From an uncultured SAR86 cluster bacterium (GTDB lineage Bacteria > Pseudomonadota > Gammaproteobacteria > Magnimaribacterales > D2472), in contig CACJJI010000003.1 in assembly GCA_902593675.1 (NCBI GenBank), positions 186,001-250,000 on the forward strand: a stretch of 64,000 bases of DNA. The letters are read 5' to 3'. A program made the translations under genes and the position numbers. Positions 17,243 to 26,041 of the stretch are shown in pieces. The first letter of the stretch is position 1. Each line of letters opens with the position of its first letter. The notes beneath the pieces are model-generated. The model saw nothing but the letters and a program-made list of their open reading frames with translations, was not told the DNA's origin and did not search any database.

Positions 17243-17995
17243 ATGTTAAAGAAAAGCCTAGTAGTTCTTACTATGCTGACTACGTTTGTAGCGGCAACAG
17301 AAATGGAACTAGTATTAGAAGTTGGAAGGGATAACACTGAGCTATCTGCTCAATCTCAAGCAAAAATCGATGCAACTGAATCAGCTACTGACAAGTTAGT
17401 AAATGAGTTTAAAGTTGTTTCAAAACAAGTTGAGGGTTTAAAACTTTACAACGCTCAAAAAAGAATTCAGATACAAGCTCAGCTTGATTTAATGGATCAG
17501 TATGATGAGCAACTTGTCCAGGTTGTTGTCATGCAAAGACAGATCCCACCTTTAGCTCAAAGAATGCTTGAAGGCCTAGAGAAGTATGTAAATCTTGATA
17601 CTCCGTTTCACATAGAAGAAAGAAAACAAAGATTGGACCTTGTTAGAGCCTCTCTCTCAAACCCAAAAGTTACAGCATCTGAGCAAGTACGACAAATTTT
17701 AGAGGCTTATAATATTGAAGCTGAGTACGGCAGAAAACTTGATGCTTACGACGAAACAATTGTGCTCGAGGGACAAGAGGTTGTTGTAAATATTCTTAGG
17801 GTTGGAAGATTGGGTATGTTCTTCCAGTCAAAAGATGAAAGAAAAACAGGATATTATGATAATGAAACAGGTACATGGGAAGAGCTACCTGGTAGTTACA
17901 GAGTGACTGTTAGGGATGGAATTAGAATGGCTCAAAAACTAGCGCCTATGGATATCATGATGCTGCCGGTTGTCTACAGAGGAGATGCTTCATGA
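17243..17995 (+). CDS. DUF3450 exported coiled-coil protein of the TonB operon
   Basis: 250 residues with a short signal peptide (MLKKSLVVLTMLTTFVAA). A heptad-rich helical region spans about 30-110 (SQAKIDATESATDKLVNEFKV...), followed by the DUF3450 block VNILRVGRLGMFFQSKD and YDNETGTWEELPGSY. DUF3450 proteins occur almost only at the head of ExbB/ExbD/TonB operons and are thought to assist the complex in the periplasm; the exact role is unknown. The stop overlaps the next start by 4 nt. Confidence 0.88.
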   Translation: MLKKSLVVLTMLTTFVAATEMELVLEVGRDNTELSAQSQAKIDATESATDKLVNEFKVVSKQVEGLKLYNAQKRIQIQAQLDLMDQYDEQLVQVVVMQRQIPPLAQRMLEGLEKYVNLDTPFHIEERKQRLDLVRASLSNPKVTASEQVRQILEAYNIEAEYGRKLDAYDETIVLEGQEVVVNILRVGRLGMFFQSKDERKTGYYDNETGTWEELPGSYRVTVRDGIRMAQKLAPMDIMMLPVVYRGDAS

Positions 17996-19374
17996 AAATT
18001 TTAAATAAATACATTTTATCTTTCGCATTAATCGCATCAGTTTCAACTTTTGCTCAAGAGGCAGCCGAAGGTGAGCCTACTACTATTCAAGGTTTATTGC
18101 AGTTAGTTGAGCAGGGTCGAACAACCGAGCAGGCTGTTAATGCTAAACGAGAAGCAGATTTCCTTGCTGATAAAAATAAACAAGCAGCAAAATTAGCTGC
18201 TGAAAAAAGAGAGCTAGCCAGACAAGAAAAAATTGCTGATCAGCTTGAAGCTGAGTATAAGAAAAATGATGCAATTTTGGTTGTAAAAGAGGCAGCTTAT
18301 AAGAAAGAGTTAGGCTCGTTGGTTGAACTTTTTGGTCATTTACAAAGTTCTGCAGGAGAAGCTAGTGCTTTATTTGCTGATTCTTTGACATCTGCGCAAT
18401 ACGGCAGAGAAAGAGAAACATTCTTAAATGATCTATCTGCAAAAATGTCCAGCGCCACAGAGCTTCCTACCATCAGAGAGCTTGAAGGTCTTTGGTATGA
18501 GCTTCAAAGAGAGATGGTTGCAGGATCTGAAGTTGTTTCCTTCAATGCTAGCGTTATTAATCTTGACGGAGAGTCAGAGAATTGTGTAGTTACCAGAGTG
18601 GGTCTCTATAATGCTATTTGTGATGGCAAGTATCTAGAATACATTGGTAGTAAAGGCCAATATGCATTCTTAGGAAAACAGCCAGAAGGTCGTTATGTAA
18701 GCTCTGCCAAAAAACTATCTAATGCTGACGTTGGAGAAGTTATCAAGTTTGGTGTAGATCCAACAGGTCCTGTTGGTGGTAGTTTACTTGCAAACTTGAT
18801 CCAAAATCCAAGCTTGATGGAAAGAGTTAATCAAGGTAGAGAAGTGGGATATATTATTATATTTGTTGGTTTGATTGGTATTGCAATCGCTTTTTGGAAG
18901 TTATTTACTCTCTACACAATGGGTGTTGCTGTTGCTAAGCAAGCTAAATCTAAAACTCACGATAAATCTAATCCATTGGGCAGGGTTCTTGCTGTTGGCG
19001 AAGAACACATGAATAAAGATATTGAGACTCTAGAGCTAAGACTTGCTGAAGCAATCTTGGCTGAAAGGCCAGCAATTGAGCGCGGTATTCCGGTTGTAAA
19101 AATTATTTCAGTTGTCGCACCATTGGCAGGTTTGTTAGGAACGGTCACAGGTATGATTGTTACCTTCCAGCAAATTACACTTTTTGGTACTGGTGATCCT
19201 AAGATCATGGCTGGAGGTATTTCTCAAGCCCTGGTTACTACTGTTCTAGGGCTAGTAGTTGCTATTCCAACAACGCTTTTACACTCTTTTGCTAATTCAT
19301 CAGCAAGAGGCATTATTAATGTTCTTGAAGAACAAAGTACAGGAATAGTAGCAGAACATTCAGATTCAAAGTAA
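17992..19374 (+). CDS. TtpC-like MotA/TolQ/ExbB proton-channel protein with long periplasmic N-terminus
   Basis: 460 residues: a signal-like start (about 1-21), a coiled-coil periplasmic region (about 40-130, KRELARQEKIADQLEAEYKK), then three membrane helices (about 285-305, 375-400, 410-440). The ExbB/TolQ signature VVAPLAGLLGTVTGMIVTFQ is near 380. It matches the TtpC component of Vibrio TonB2-type systems, which is needed for TonB-dependent uptake together with ExbB2D2. It is in operon with exbB, exbD and tonB. Confidence 0.9.
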   Translation: MKILNKYILSFALIASVSTFAQEAAEGEPTTIQGLLQLVEQGRTTEQAVNAKREADFLADKNKQAAKLAAEKRELARQEKIADQLEAEYKKNDAILVVKEAAYKKELGSLVELFGHLQSSAGEASALFADSLTSAQYGRERETFLNDLSAKMSSATELPTIRELEGLWYELQREMVAGSEVVSFNASVINLDGESENCVVTRVGLYNAICDGKYLEYIGSKGQYAFLGKQPEGRYVSSAKKLSNADVGEVIKFGVDPTGPVGGSLLANLIQNPSLMERVNQGREVGYIIIFVGLIGIAIAFWKLFTLYTMGVAVAKQAKSKTHDKSNPLGRVLAVGEEHMNKDIETLELRLAEAILAERPAIERGIPVVKIISVVAPLAGLLGTVTGMIVTFQQITLFGTGDPKIMAGGISQALVTTVLGLVVAIPTTLLHSFANSSARGIINVLEEQSTGIVAEHSDSK

Positions 19375-19381
19375 TTAGTTA

Positions 19382-19906
19382 ATGTTTTACGCAATCACTG
19401 AAGCTTTTAATACTCTCAGAGACTTTATGTCTGCTGGGGGTAGTGTGCTTTGGTTGATTGCAATTCTTGCAGCCTTTATGTGGGCAATTATCCTTGAGAG
19501 AATTTGGTATTTTAATGCTGGTCATAAGGCATACATGGGACAATTAAAATCGGAGTGGGATGCTGTTGCAGACCACACCTCATGGAAAGGTGGGGCTATA
19601 AAAGAAAAATTAATTTCTCAGGCAAGAACTGAAGTTAATAGACACCTGTCTTTAATCAATACATGTGTAGCCTTGGCGCCACTATTTGGTTTGCTAGGAA
19701 CTGTTACTGGAATGATTGAGGTTTTTCAGGTTATGGCTTTTACTGGTGGTGGTGATGCTAGGTCAATGGCCGGGGGGGTTTCAAAAGCAACCTTGCCTAC
19801 CATGGCTGGTATGACCACAGCTCTTTCGGGTGTATTTGCTACTATATATTTAAATGCAGCAAGAAATAGAGAAGAAACTTTAATTAAAGAGACAATTAAA
19901 AATTAG
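19382..19906 (+). CDS. exbB: ExbB-type biopolymer transport protein
   Basis: A 174-residue inner-membrane proton-channel subunit with three helices (about 17-38, 90-112, 130-155). The family block LAPLFGLLGTVTGMIEVFQVMAF is at about 95-117, followed by GDARSMAGGVSKATLPTMAGM. With ExbD it converts proton-motive force into TonB motion. It is shorter than classical ExbB and lacks the TtpC periplasmic extension, so operon genes two and three are paralogues with distinct roles. Confidence 0.93.
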   Translation: MFYAITEAFNTLRDFMSAGGSVLWLIAILAAFMWAIILERIWYFNAGHKAYMGQLKSEWDAVADHTSWKGGAIKEKLISQARTEVNRHLSLINTCVALAPLFGLLGTVTGMIEVFQVMAFTGGGDARSMAGGVSKATLPTMAGMTTALSGVFATIYLNAARNREETLIKETIKN

Positions 19907-19922
19907 GTTATAGGAGAATATT

Positions 19923-20333
19923 GTGAGAAGAAATGCTATATCAAGTGCAGTTCAAGAGGAAGAAGCAGAAATTAATATGACACCCATGCTTGATGTTGTT
20001 TTCATCATGCTTATTTTCTTTATAGTGACCGCGAACTTTATTAAAGAGCCAGGTCTTGAAATCAATAGACCTGAGTCAGATACATCTGAAACTCAAGAAA
20101 ATGCAGCAATATTAATTGCTATTGGTGCCTCTGGAGAAATCTGGATGGATGGCAGAAGAATTGATGCAAGACAAGTAAAAGCTAATGTCGTAAAACTCCT
20201 TGCCGATAATCCACAAGGATCTGTGGTGATTCAAGCGGATGAAAAAGCAATGGCTGATACAATTATTAAGGTTATGGATGGTTCAAGAGAAGCAGGTGTT
20301 TATAATATTTCTCTTGCCTCTGAACCAAAATAG
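19923..20333 (+). CDS. exbD: ExbD-type biopolymer transport protein
   Basis: A 136-residue bitopic protein starting at GTG 19923 after TAGGAGAA. The motif EINMTPMLDVVFIMLIFFIV spans the helix and includes the proton-carrying Asp of the ExbD/TolR family (LD in MLDVVFI). A periplasmic domain of about 95 residues follows (VVIQADEKAMADTIIKVMD). It partners ExbB. Confidence 0.94.
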   Translation: MRRNAISSAVQEEEAEINMTPMLDVVFIMLIFFIVTANFIKEPGLEINRPESDTSETQENAAILIAIGASGEIWMDGRRIDARQVKANVVKLLADNPQGSVVIQADEKAMADTIIKVMDGSREAGVYNISLASEPK

Positions 20334-20342
20334 GGATTTATA

Positions 20343-21059
20343 TTGAATACTGTTAATAATAGTTTAGACACTTTTAACCAAACTCTGTCTAAGGTATTTA
20401 GCCCGTTAGCAACTTTATATTTCAAAGCATTTAATTACAATAAATATCTTGCTGGTACAGGGTTTGCTGCTTTTATAACTCTTGGCCTATTCTTTTTGAT
20501 GGTTGCATTAATTAACCTTGGAGATAACAGCATTCCAACAGATAACTCTAGAAAATTAGGCGATGTCATCATGCCTGATAGGGATATCGATACTTTATTT
20601 GATAATGTAGAAAAGCCGGATGAGCCTGAAGAGCAGCCAGAAGATATTGCACAACCAGAATTAGATCTCGCTCCATTGGCTGGAGTTGATGTGAGCGTAC
20701 CAAAACCAAAAGCTAACTTTGCAGGAGGTGGATCTTTCTTTAGGGATGGAGAGTATATTCCTCTATTTAAAGTTACACCTATCTATCCTAGGAGAGCTCA
20801 AGAGCGAGGTATTATGGGCTATGCAGTTGTTTCTTTTACCATTACTGAAACTGGAACAGTTGAAAATCCTGAGCCCATTGAGGGTATGTGCGGAGACCCA
20901 ACTGATCCTGAGACTGTTTATAGACCATGTTCTATCTTTAACTCAGCTGCTTCTAGAGCAGCTGTAAAGCTAAAATATAAGCCAAAAATTGTTGATGGAA
21001 ATGCTGTTAGGGTTGATGATGTACCTCATAAGTTTACTTTTATACTTGAGGAAACCTAA
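20343..21059 (+). CDS. tonB: TonB energy-transducing protein
   Basis: A 238-residue TonB. It begins at TTG 20343, ten bases after AGGGA; no other start precedes the membrane helix (about 40-60). A proline/acid-rich spacer (about 85-115, KPDEPEEQPEDIAQPEL) leads to the C-terminal TonB domain with PIYPRRAQERGIMGYAVVSF and KLKYKPKIVDGNAVRV. It spans the periplasm to power outer-membrane TonB-dependent receptors, none of which lies in the window. Two Cys (EGMCGDP, YRPCSIF) in the C-terminal domain may form a disulfide. Its stop overlaps the TPR gene start (TAATG). Confidence 0.93.
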   Translation: MNTVNNSLDTFNQTLSKVFSPLATLYFKAFNYNKYLAGTGFAAFITLGLFFLMVALINLGDNSIPTDNSRKLGDVIMPDRDIDTLFDNVEKPDEPEEQPEDIAQPELDLAPLAGVDVSVPKPKANFAGGGSFFRDGEYIPLFKVTPIYPRRAQERGIMGYAVVSFTITETGTVENPEPIEGMCGDPTDPETVYRPCSIFNSAASRAAVKLKYKPKIVDGNAVRVDDVPHKFTFILEET

Positions 21060-22570
21060 TGTTTAAAAAAATCTCTAGAAATATATTTCTTATAGTTGCT
21101 CTTGGTTTTTCCTTAAGTGCAATAGATCTTTCAGCGCAAACTAGAGAAGGAAGAGCGGATGAGCCATCTGTTGGCGGTAGCGAAAGAAAAGCTGGTAAAA
21201 CTCGTACATATAAAAAGGCTCGTGTATTGCAAAATTCAACAGCTAAAAAAGTTGTAAAGATTGTAGAGGCTCTTGAAAGGCAAAAAATTGTAAAAGTTCC
21301 AGACCCAGAAAATCAAGGCAAGTTCATTGAAAAAGAGGAAGATGATCCAGATTGGGTAACAGCAAGAGCCATATTAACAGAGCTTCTTAATAATAGAGCG
21401 GAGATGAAAAGTTATGATCGCTCAGTTATGTGGAATTATTGGGGATATATTTATTTCAGCGACGAAGATTATGATCAAGCAATGTATGCTTATGAGCAGC
21501 TCTTAAAAGAGCCAGAGGCAACAATACCCCTGAGAACATCATCTTTATTAACTCTTGCTCAATTAAATTTAGTAAAAGAAAGGTGGGATAAAGGGATAAG
21601 TTTAATTCTGCAATGGATGGATGAAGTTGAAACTGTTACGGCTCAGTCATATTACTTACTTGCTTCGGCTTATTTTCAAAAATCAGATTTTGTGAGAGCA
21701 AGAACGAACATGGAAGAAGCAATTAGGCTTGCAGAGGAAGTAGAAGGTTACAGGCCAAAAGAAGGTTGGTATGTTTTATTGGCTGCATGTTTCAGCGAGC
21801 TAAAAGATAAAAAGATTATAAGCGCTCAATATGCTCTCGAGAAACAAGTTGGAATTTATGAAATTTTAGTTAATTACTATCCTAAGAAGCTGTATTTTCT
21901 TCAATTAGGCGGAACTTATCAGCAAATGGATAGAGAAGAAGACTATATGCTTACACTCAAAGCCGCTTATGATAAGGACCTTTTAGATAAGGAGGGCGAG
22001 TATCTAGCTCTCGCTCAACTATTATTATTAAAGAAAAACCCTTATTGGGCTGCACAAGTTTTAGTATCTGGGCAAGATAAGAAAGTAATAATTAAAGATG
22101 AAGATACTGGTGAAGAAGAAGTTGTTCCTGTAGTAAAAGAAAAAGAAAAAACTTTAAAGCTATTGGCTGACGCATGGAGAATGGCGCAAGAAATTGATAT
22201 GGCTATTCCGGTGTTAGAAAAAGCTGCTAAGATGTCGAAGGATGGAGATACCTATATCTTATTGGGCAATCTATATCTTTTTGAAGATAGAATGAAAGAC
22301 TCTATCAGAGCTATTGAAGCTGGCTTAAAGAAGGCTAAAGTCAAAAGTCGTTCACAAGCCCTTTTAGTCTTAGGCCAAGCTCATTTTGAACTACAAAATT
22401 TTGAAGAGGCTAAGAAGCATTTTAGAGCCGCAGCAAGGGATGAAAATAAAAGGATCAAAAAGACTGCAAATTCTTGGATAAAATATGCTGAAAATGAAGA
22501 AATAAGAGTTAAGAATCTTGCATTGAGAAGAGATTTTATTCAGCAATCAAAGGCAAAGGCCAAAAGCTAA
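21059..22570 (+). CDS. Exported TPR-repeat protein of the TonB operon
   Basis: 503 residues with a signal peptide (about 1-26, ending LSAQ). The mature part is built of tetratricopeptide-like helical repeats, for example YWGYIYFSDEDYDQAMYAYE, SYYLLASAYFQKSDFVRARTN and ALLVLGQAHFELQNFEEAKKHF. Such a TPR protein closes TtpC/ExbB/ExbD/TonB operons in many marine gammaproteobacteria and probably scaffolds the complex in the periplasm. The start is joined to tonB by a 1-nt overlap, and the gene is convergent with folA 6 nt away. Confidence 0.88.
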   Translation: MFKKISRNIFLIVALGFSLSAIDLSAQTREGRADEPSVGGSERKAGKTRTYKKARVLQNSTAKKVVKIVEALERQKIVKVPDPENQGKFIEKEEDDPDWVTARAILTELLNNRAEMKSYDRSVMWNYWGYIYFSDEDYDQAMYAYEQLLKEPEATIPLRTSSLLTLAQLNLVKERWDKGISLILQWMDEVETVTAQSYYLLASAYFQKSDFVRARTNMEEAIRLAEEVEGYRPKEGWYVLLAACFSELKDKKIISAQYALEKQVGIYEILVNYYPKKLYFLQLGGTYQQMDREEDYMLTLKAAYDKDLLDKEGEYLALAQLLLLKKNPYWAAQVLVSGQDKKVIIKDEDTGEEEVVPVVKEKEKTLKLLADAWRMAQEIDMAIPVLEKAAKMSKDGDTYILLGNLYLFEDRMKDSIRAIEAGLKKAKVKSRSQALLVLGQAHFELQNFEEAKKHFRAAARDENKRIKKTANSWIKYAENEEIRVKNLALRRDFIQQSKAKAKS

Positions 22571-22576
22571 GAGCTA

Positions 22577-23086
22577 CTAGCTACTAGTTTTTATATAAGT
22601 TTCAACTTTAAAATTATATTCATTTTCACTGTCTTGTTTAAAAGACTCTGTTAAAATTTTTTCCCAGTTACTTAAATCTATTTCTGGATAAAACACGTCG
22701 CCCTCTATTTCACACTCAACTCTAGTTAAAACTAATTTATTGACTATATCTTTGCTTTCCTCAAAGACATAGCCGCCTCCTATTAGAATTATTTCTTCAC
22801 TCCCCGTATTGTCATTATTCCACTGACTTGCCAATTTAATTCCATGGTCAAGACTGGATACTACTTCTATGCCCTCCTGAGGATTTAATGTAGATGAGAT
22901 CACTATATTCTTTCTATTTGGTAGGGGTCTCCCAATCGATTCAAATGTTTTTCTGCCCATGACGATCGCTTTATTTTGAGTATAGGCACTGAAATGTTGA
23001 AGATCTTTTTTCAGTTTCCACGGCAGATCATTGTTCACACCTATTACGGAGTTATTAGACAAGGCGACTAAATGGGAAATAATCAT
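22577..23086 (-). CDS. folA: Dihydrofolate reductase
   Basis: A 169-residue type I DHFR. NSVIGVNNDLPWKLKKDLQHF (first 20 residues of the block) carries the substrate site, with the catalytic acid as Asp in DLPW and downstream KDLQHF. VMGRKTFESIGRPLPNRKNIV binds NADPH, and ILIGGGYVFEE is the second NADPH loop. It regenerates tetrahydrofolate after thymidylate synthesis and lies 4 nt downstream of thyA. Confidence 0.96.
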   Translation of the reverse strand: MIISHLVALSNNSVIGVNNDLPWKLKKDLQHFSAYTQNKAIVMGRKTFESIGRPLPNRKNIVISSTLNPQEGIEVVSSLDHGIKLASQWNNDNTGSEEIILIGGGYVFEESKDIVNKLVLTRVECEIEGDVFYPEIDLSNWEKILTESFKQDSENEYNFKVETYIKTSS

Positions 23087-23090
23087 AAAT

Positions 23091-23957
23091 TTATATTGCC
23101 ATTGGAGCTTTTAAGGCGGGATGAGATTCGTATCCATCTAATACAAAGTCATCAACAGAATAGTTGTTAAGTGAGTCTATTGAATCTATATTAGGCATAA
23201 CTAATTTTGGGAGCTTTTTAGGCTCTCTGCTAAGCTGCTCTTTAACTTGGTCGATGCTATTTTTGTATATGTGCGCATCTCCGAATGTATGTACGAATTC
23301 ACCAGGAGTCAGATTTAAGATATTCGCTAAAATGGATTGAAGTAAAGCATAGCTTGCAATATTAAATGGAACTCCTAGGAACATATCTGCACTTCTTTGG
23401 TACATTTGACAGGAGAGCCGACCACTTTTTGAAATATAGAATTGAGACATAACATGGCAGGGGGGCAAGGCCATAGAATCAATTTTTTCAACGTTCCATG
23501 CGCTCAATATATGTCTTCGTCCATTGGGATTAGATTGAAGATCATTGATCAGTTTTTTAATTTGATCAACACCTCCCCAGTCTCTCCATTGCACCCCATA
23601 AACTGGACCTAGTTTTTTAGTCGTCTCAGTATTTTCATAGCCAAGCTCAACACCTTGATTGTCTGCATTGTCTGTCCAAATGGTCGAGAATTTACTTAAA
23701 TCGGTTAGCTCAGATCTATCTTTTTTAAATCGAATTTCAGCTAGCCTGCGCTCATCATCAGAGCCCTCTAGAAACCACAATAGTTCTGATACCACTCCTT
23801 TCCAGGCAAGCGACTTGGTTGTAACTGCCGGAAAGCCATCTTCAAGATCAAAGCGGATTTGATGACCAAAAGATGAAATGACCCCTGTTCCAGTCCTATC
23901 TCCACGATCTTCACCGTGTTGCAAAATATAGTCTAAAAGCTCAAGATATTGCTTCAT
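23091..23957 (-). CDS. thyA: Thymidylate synthase ThyA
   Basis: 288 residues. The catalytic Cys is in MALPPCHVMSQFYIS, the folate/dUMP-binding QRSADMFLGVPFNIASYA block follows, and the C-terminus ends HPALKAPMAI with the expected terminal AxI. Relative to E. coli ThyA (264 aa) it carries an insert of about 24 residues around 90-125, before LGPVYGVQWRDWGG, as in other longer ThyA forms. It methylates dUMP to dTMP. The start overlaps the lgt stop by 17 nt. Confidence 0.96.
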   Translation of the reverse strand: MKQYLELLDYILQHGEDRGDRTGTGVISSFGHQIRFDLEDGFPAVTTKSLAWKGVVSELLWFLEGSDDERRLAEIRFKKDRSELTDLSKFSTIWTDNADNQGVELGYENTETTKKLGPVYGVQWRDWGGVDQIKKLINDLQSNPNGRRHILSAWNVEKIDSMALPPCHVMSQFYISKSGRLSCQMYQRSADMFLGVPFNIASYALLQSILANILNLTPGEFVHTFGDAHIYKNSIDQVKEQLSREPKKLPKLVMPNIDSIDSLNNYSVDDFVLDGYESHPALKAPMAI

Positions 23958-24747
23958 TTCTTCTTAATGATTTTCTTAGTAATATGAGCCCAATTATAAC
24001 CATGGGTATGCTAAGAAGTTGGCCCATGCTTAATTGTAATGCAACAAAACCCATGTGAGAATCAGGTTGCCTAAAGTATTCAATAAAAAATCTAATTGAA
24101 CCATAGGCCAATAAGAAACTGCCGCTGATAACTCCATGTTTATTATTTTTAGAAGTAATAAACCTAAGTAAAATAAAAAGAAATAAGCCTTCAAGAAATG
24201 CTTCATAAAGTTGAGATGGGTGTCTTGTATAGCCATATGGGTCTGTTGGGAAAATAAAACCCCAAGTTCCATCAGTCGGCCTGCCATAGAGTTCTCCATT
24301 CAAAAAGTTTCCAATTCTTACCATGCCGAGTCCAATGGGCATTGCCACACAAATAGAATCAGCCAGCCTTAGAAAAGAAATTTTATGTTGATATGAGTAG
24401 ACATATAAACTAATAATGACTCCAATCAAACCACCATGAAAGCTTAAGCCACCTTCCCATATAAAAAATAAACTAAGGGGATTAGATGCCAGTTGATCCA
24501 TGCCATAGAAAAACATGTATCCGAATCTACCACCCAGCATGGCACCAAATATCAAACCGTATAAAAAGACAATATCATTTACCTGATCATTAGTTAGTTT
24601 TAATTCTCCAATAATGTGGTGATTTTTAAGATATTGAAAAATGAAGATCGCTGACAGGACCCAGGTTACAGCATAATACTGAATTCTTAGCCAACCAATT
24701 TCAATAAGGCTAGGGTTATTAAAAAAATCTGATAGTTCGATAATCAA
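23941..24747 (-). CDS. lgt: Prolipoprotein diacylglyceryl transferase Lgt
   Basis: A 268-residue inner-membrane enzyme with about seven helices that attaches diacylglycerol to the lipobox cysteine of prolipoproteins. The Lgt signature is MVRIGNFLNGELYGRPTD, and SFHGGLIG and RHPSQLYEAFLEG are the other conserved blocks (His and Arg catalytic region). Its substrates in this window would include the alkaline phosphatase and M2 peptidase lipoproteins. It overlaps the upstream permease stop by 4 nt. Confidence 0.96.
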   Translation of the reverse strand: MIIELSDFFNNPSLIEIGWLRIQYYAVTWVLSAIFIFQYLKNHHIIGELKLTNDQVNDIVFLYGLIFGAMLGGRFGYMFFYGMDQLASNPLSLFFIWEGGLSFHGGLIGVIISLYVYSYQHKISFLRLADSICVAMPIGLGMVRIGNFLNGELYGRPTDGTWGFIFPTDPYGYTRHPSQLYEAFLEGLFLFILLRFITSKNNKHGVISGSFLLAYGSIRFFIEYFRQPDSHMGFVALQLSMGQLLSIPMVIIGLILLRKSLRRNEAIS

Positions 24748-25550
24748 TTTGTAACCACCATAATCCCTACAAAGATTAAAAATAAACCAAAAGAGACTTT
24801 AAGAGTTTTCTCAGAAACTGAGTGACTAATATTTGCTCCAAGCTTAGCTGTAAAAATGCTAGCTAAGGAAATGGATATTACCGCTGGCCAAAAAACATAT
24901 CCAATAGCTCCTACAGGGAGATTTGCATCAGTGTTATGTCCATAATACATATACCCAATAGCTCCTGCAGCCGCGATGGGAACTCCACAAGCTGCAGCAG
25001 TTCCAATTCCCTTGCGAATATTATAGCCTCCAGCAATCATTAGTGGAGTTGTAAATGAGCCGCCCCCTATACCAATAATTGCAGACAAAAAACCTATCCA
25101 GGCTCCATGAACTGGAACAATAGACCTGCCCATAGAAATAAGTTTTTTATCTTTTTTTGCTAGGGTTTGTGTTAGCCCTGAGATCATTTCTATGCCAATA
25201 ACAATTAAGAAAATTGTAATTATCCATTTTAGGTATTCGTTCGAAAGAGTTGCTGCATATCCAGCCCCTACAATAGCTCCCAAAATCATACCCAGGGATA
25301 GAGGCGTAACTAATGACCACTCCACACTTTTTTTATTATGATGAGAAAGAGCAGAAGAAATGGCAGAAAAAAATATACTTGCCAATGACGTCCCTATTGC
25401 CATCAGTACGATAATCGGACTTTCAAAATCCATGCCATAAAAAATAAAAATAAGGGATGGGACCAATATGCTGCCTCCACCAATCCCGAACATGCCTGCA
25501 AGCAAACCCGTACATGCACCAAGTAAAAGGTAGATTAGAATTTCAATCAT
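24744..25550 (-). CDS. TauE/SafE-family sulfite/anion exporter permease
   Basis: About 268 residues with roughly eight membrane segments. The N-terminal GACTGLLAGMFGIGGGSILVP and the internal repeat IGFLSAIIGIGGGSFTTPLMI are the paired GIGGG motifs of the TauE/SafE (DUF81) family. The substrate is unknown; members move sulfite, sulfonates or organic anions. The start is ATG 25550 (MIEILIYLLLG), overlapping the rppH stop by 8 nt; an ATG at 25622 would add 24 non-membrane residues inside rppH. Pseudomonas also has a permease of this family between rppH and lgt. Confidence 0.9.
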   Translation of the reverse strand: MIEILIYLLLGACTGLLAGMFGIGGGSILVPSLIFIFYGMDFESPIIVLMAIGTSLASIFFSAISSALSHHNKKSVEWSLVTPLSLGMILGAIVGAGYAATLSNEYLKWIITIFLIVIGIEMISGLTQTLAKKDKKLISMGRSIVPVHGAWIGFLSAIIGIGGGSFTTPLMIAGGYNIRKGIGTAAACGVPIAAAGAIGYMYYGHNTDANLPVGAIGYVFWPAVISISLASIFTAKLGANISHSVSEKTLKVSFGLFLIFVGIMVVTN

Positions 25551-26025
25551 TGTGCAGTTGAATGTATTTAGGCAGGAACTCAGACAAGACACTTCTGTAA
25601 ACATCTCGTTTGAATGGCACAACGCTTGCTAGAGAATGCCAATAGGTAGACCATTTGTATTCTACGAATTCTTGAGGCATTTCATTTAGAAGGTTTATTT
25701 TTAGTTCTGCATCAGCTTTAAACATATACCATTTTTGGATTTGACCTTTAAAATTCTTTAAACTTTTAGGTCTTGGTTGGTACTTCTCAGGCAAGTCATA
25801 GTGATACCAATGCTTGCTTTTTTGAATAACCTTTACTTGATTCTTCTTAATGCCCACCTCTTCAAATAGTTCTCGGTATGCTGCCTTGATGTGAGATTCG
25901 CCAGCATCAATTCCACCTTGTGGAAATTGCCAAGTTTTTTTCCCTTTCCTTCTACAAACTAAAAGTTGGTTTTTTTGATCTAAGACAATTAAGCCAACAT
26001 TTTTTCTGTAAGATTTATCATTCAT
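25543..26025 (-). CDS. rppH: RNA pyrophosphohydrolase RppH
   Basis: A 160-residue Nudix hydrolase. The N-terminal YRKNVGLIVLDQKNQLLV is typical of RppH. The Nudix box is at about 38-60 (GGIDAGESHIKAAYRELFEEVG). The RppH-specific KSKHWYHYDLPEKY block and the C-terminal FKRDVYRSVLSEF follow. It removes pyrophosphate from 5'-triphosphorylated mRNA to trigger decay. In many gammaproteobacteria ptsP follows rppH; here it is absent and the permease follows directly. Confidence 0.95.
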   Translation of the reverse strand: MNDKSYRKNVGLIVLDQKNQLLVCRRKGKKTWQFPQGGIDAGESHIKAAYRELFEEVGIKKNQVKVIQKSKHWYHYDLPEKYQPRPKSLKNFKGQIQKWYMFKADAELKINLLNEMPQEFVEYKWSTYWHSLASVVPFKRDVYRSVLSEFLPKYIQLHND

Positions 26026-26041
26026 GTTAGATTAACCCCTT

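Noticed and set aside
22560..22590. Short AGCTACT tandem repeat between the TPR gene and folA
   Set aside because: Two copies of a 7-nt unit spanning two stop codons; too short to interpret.
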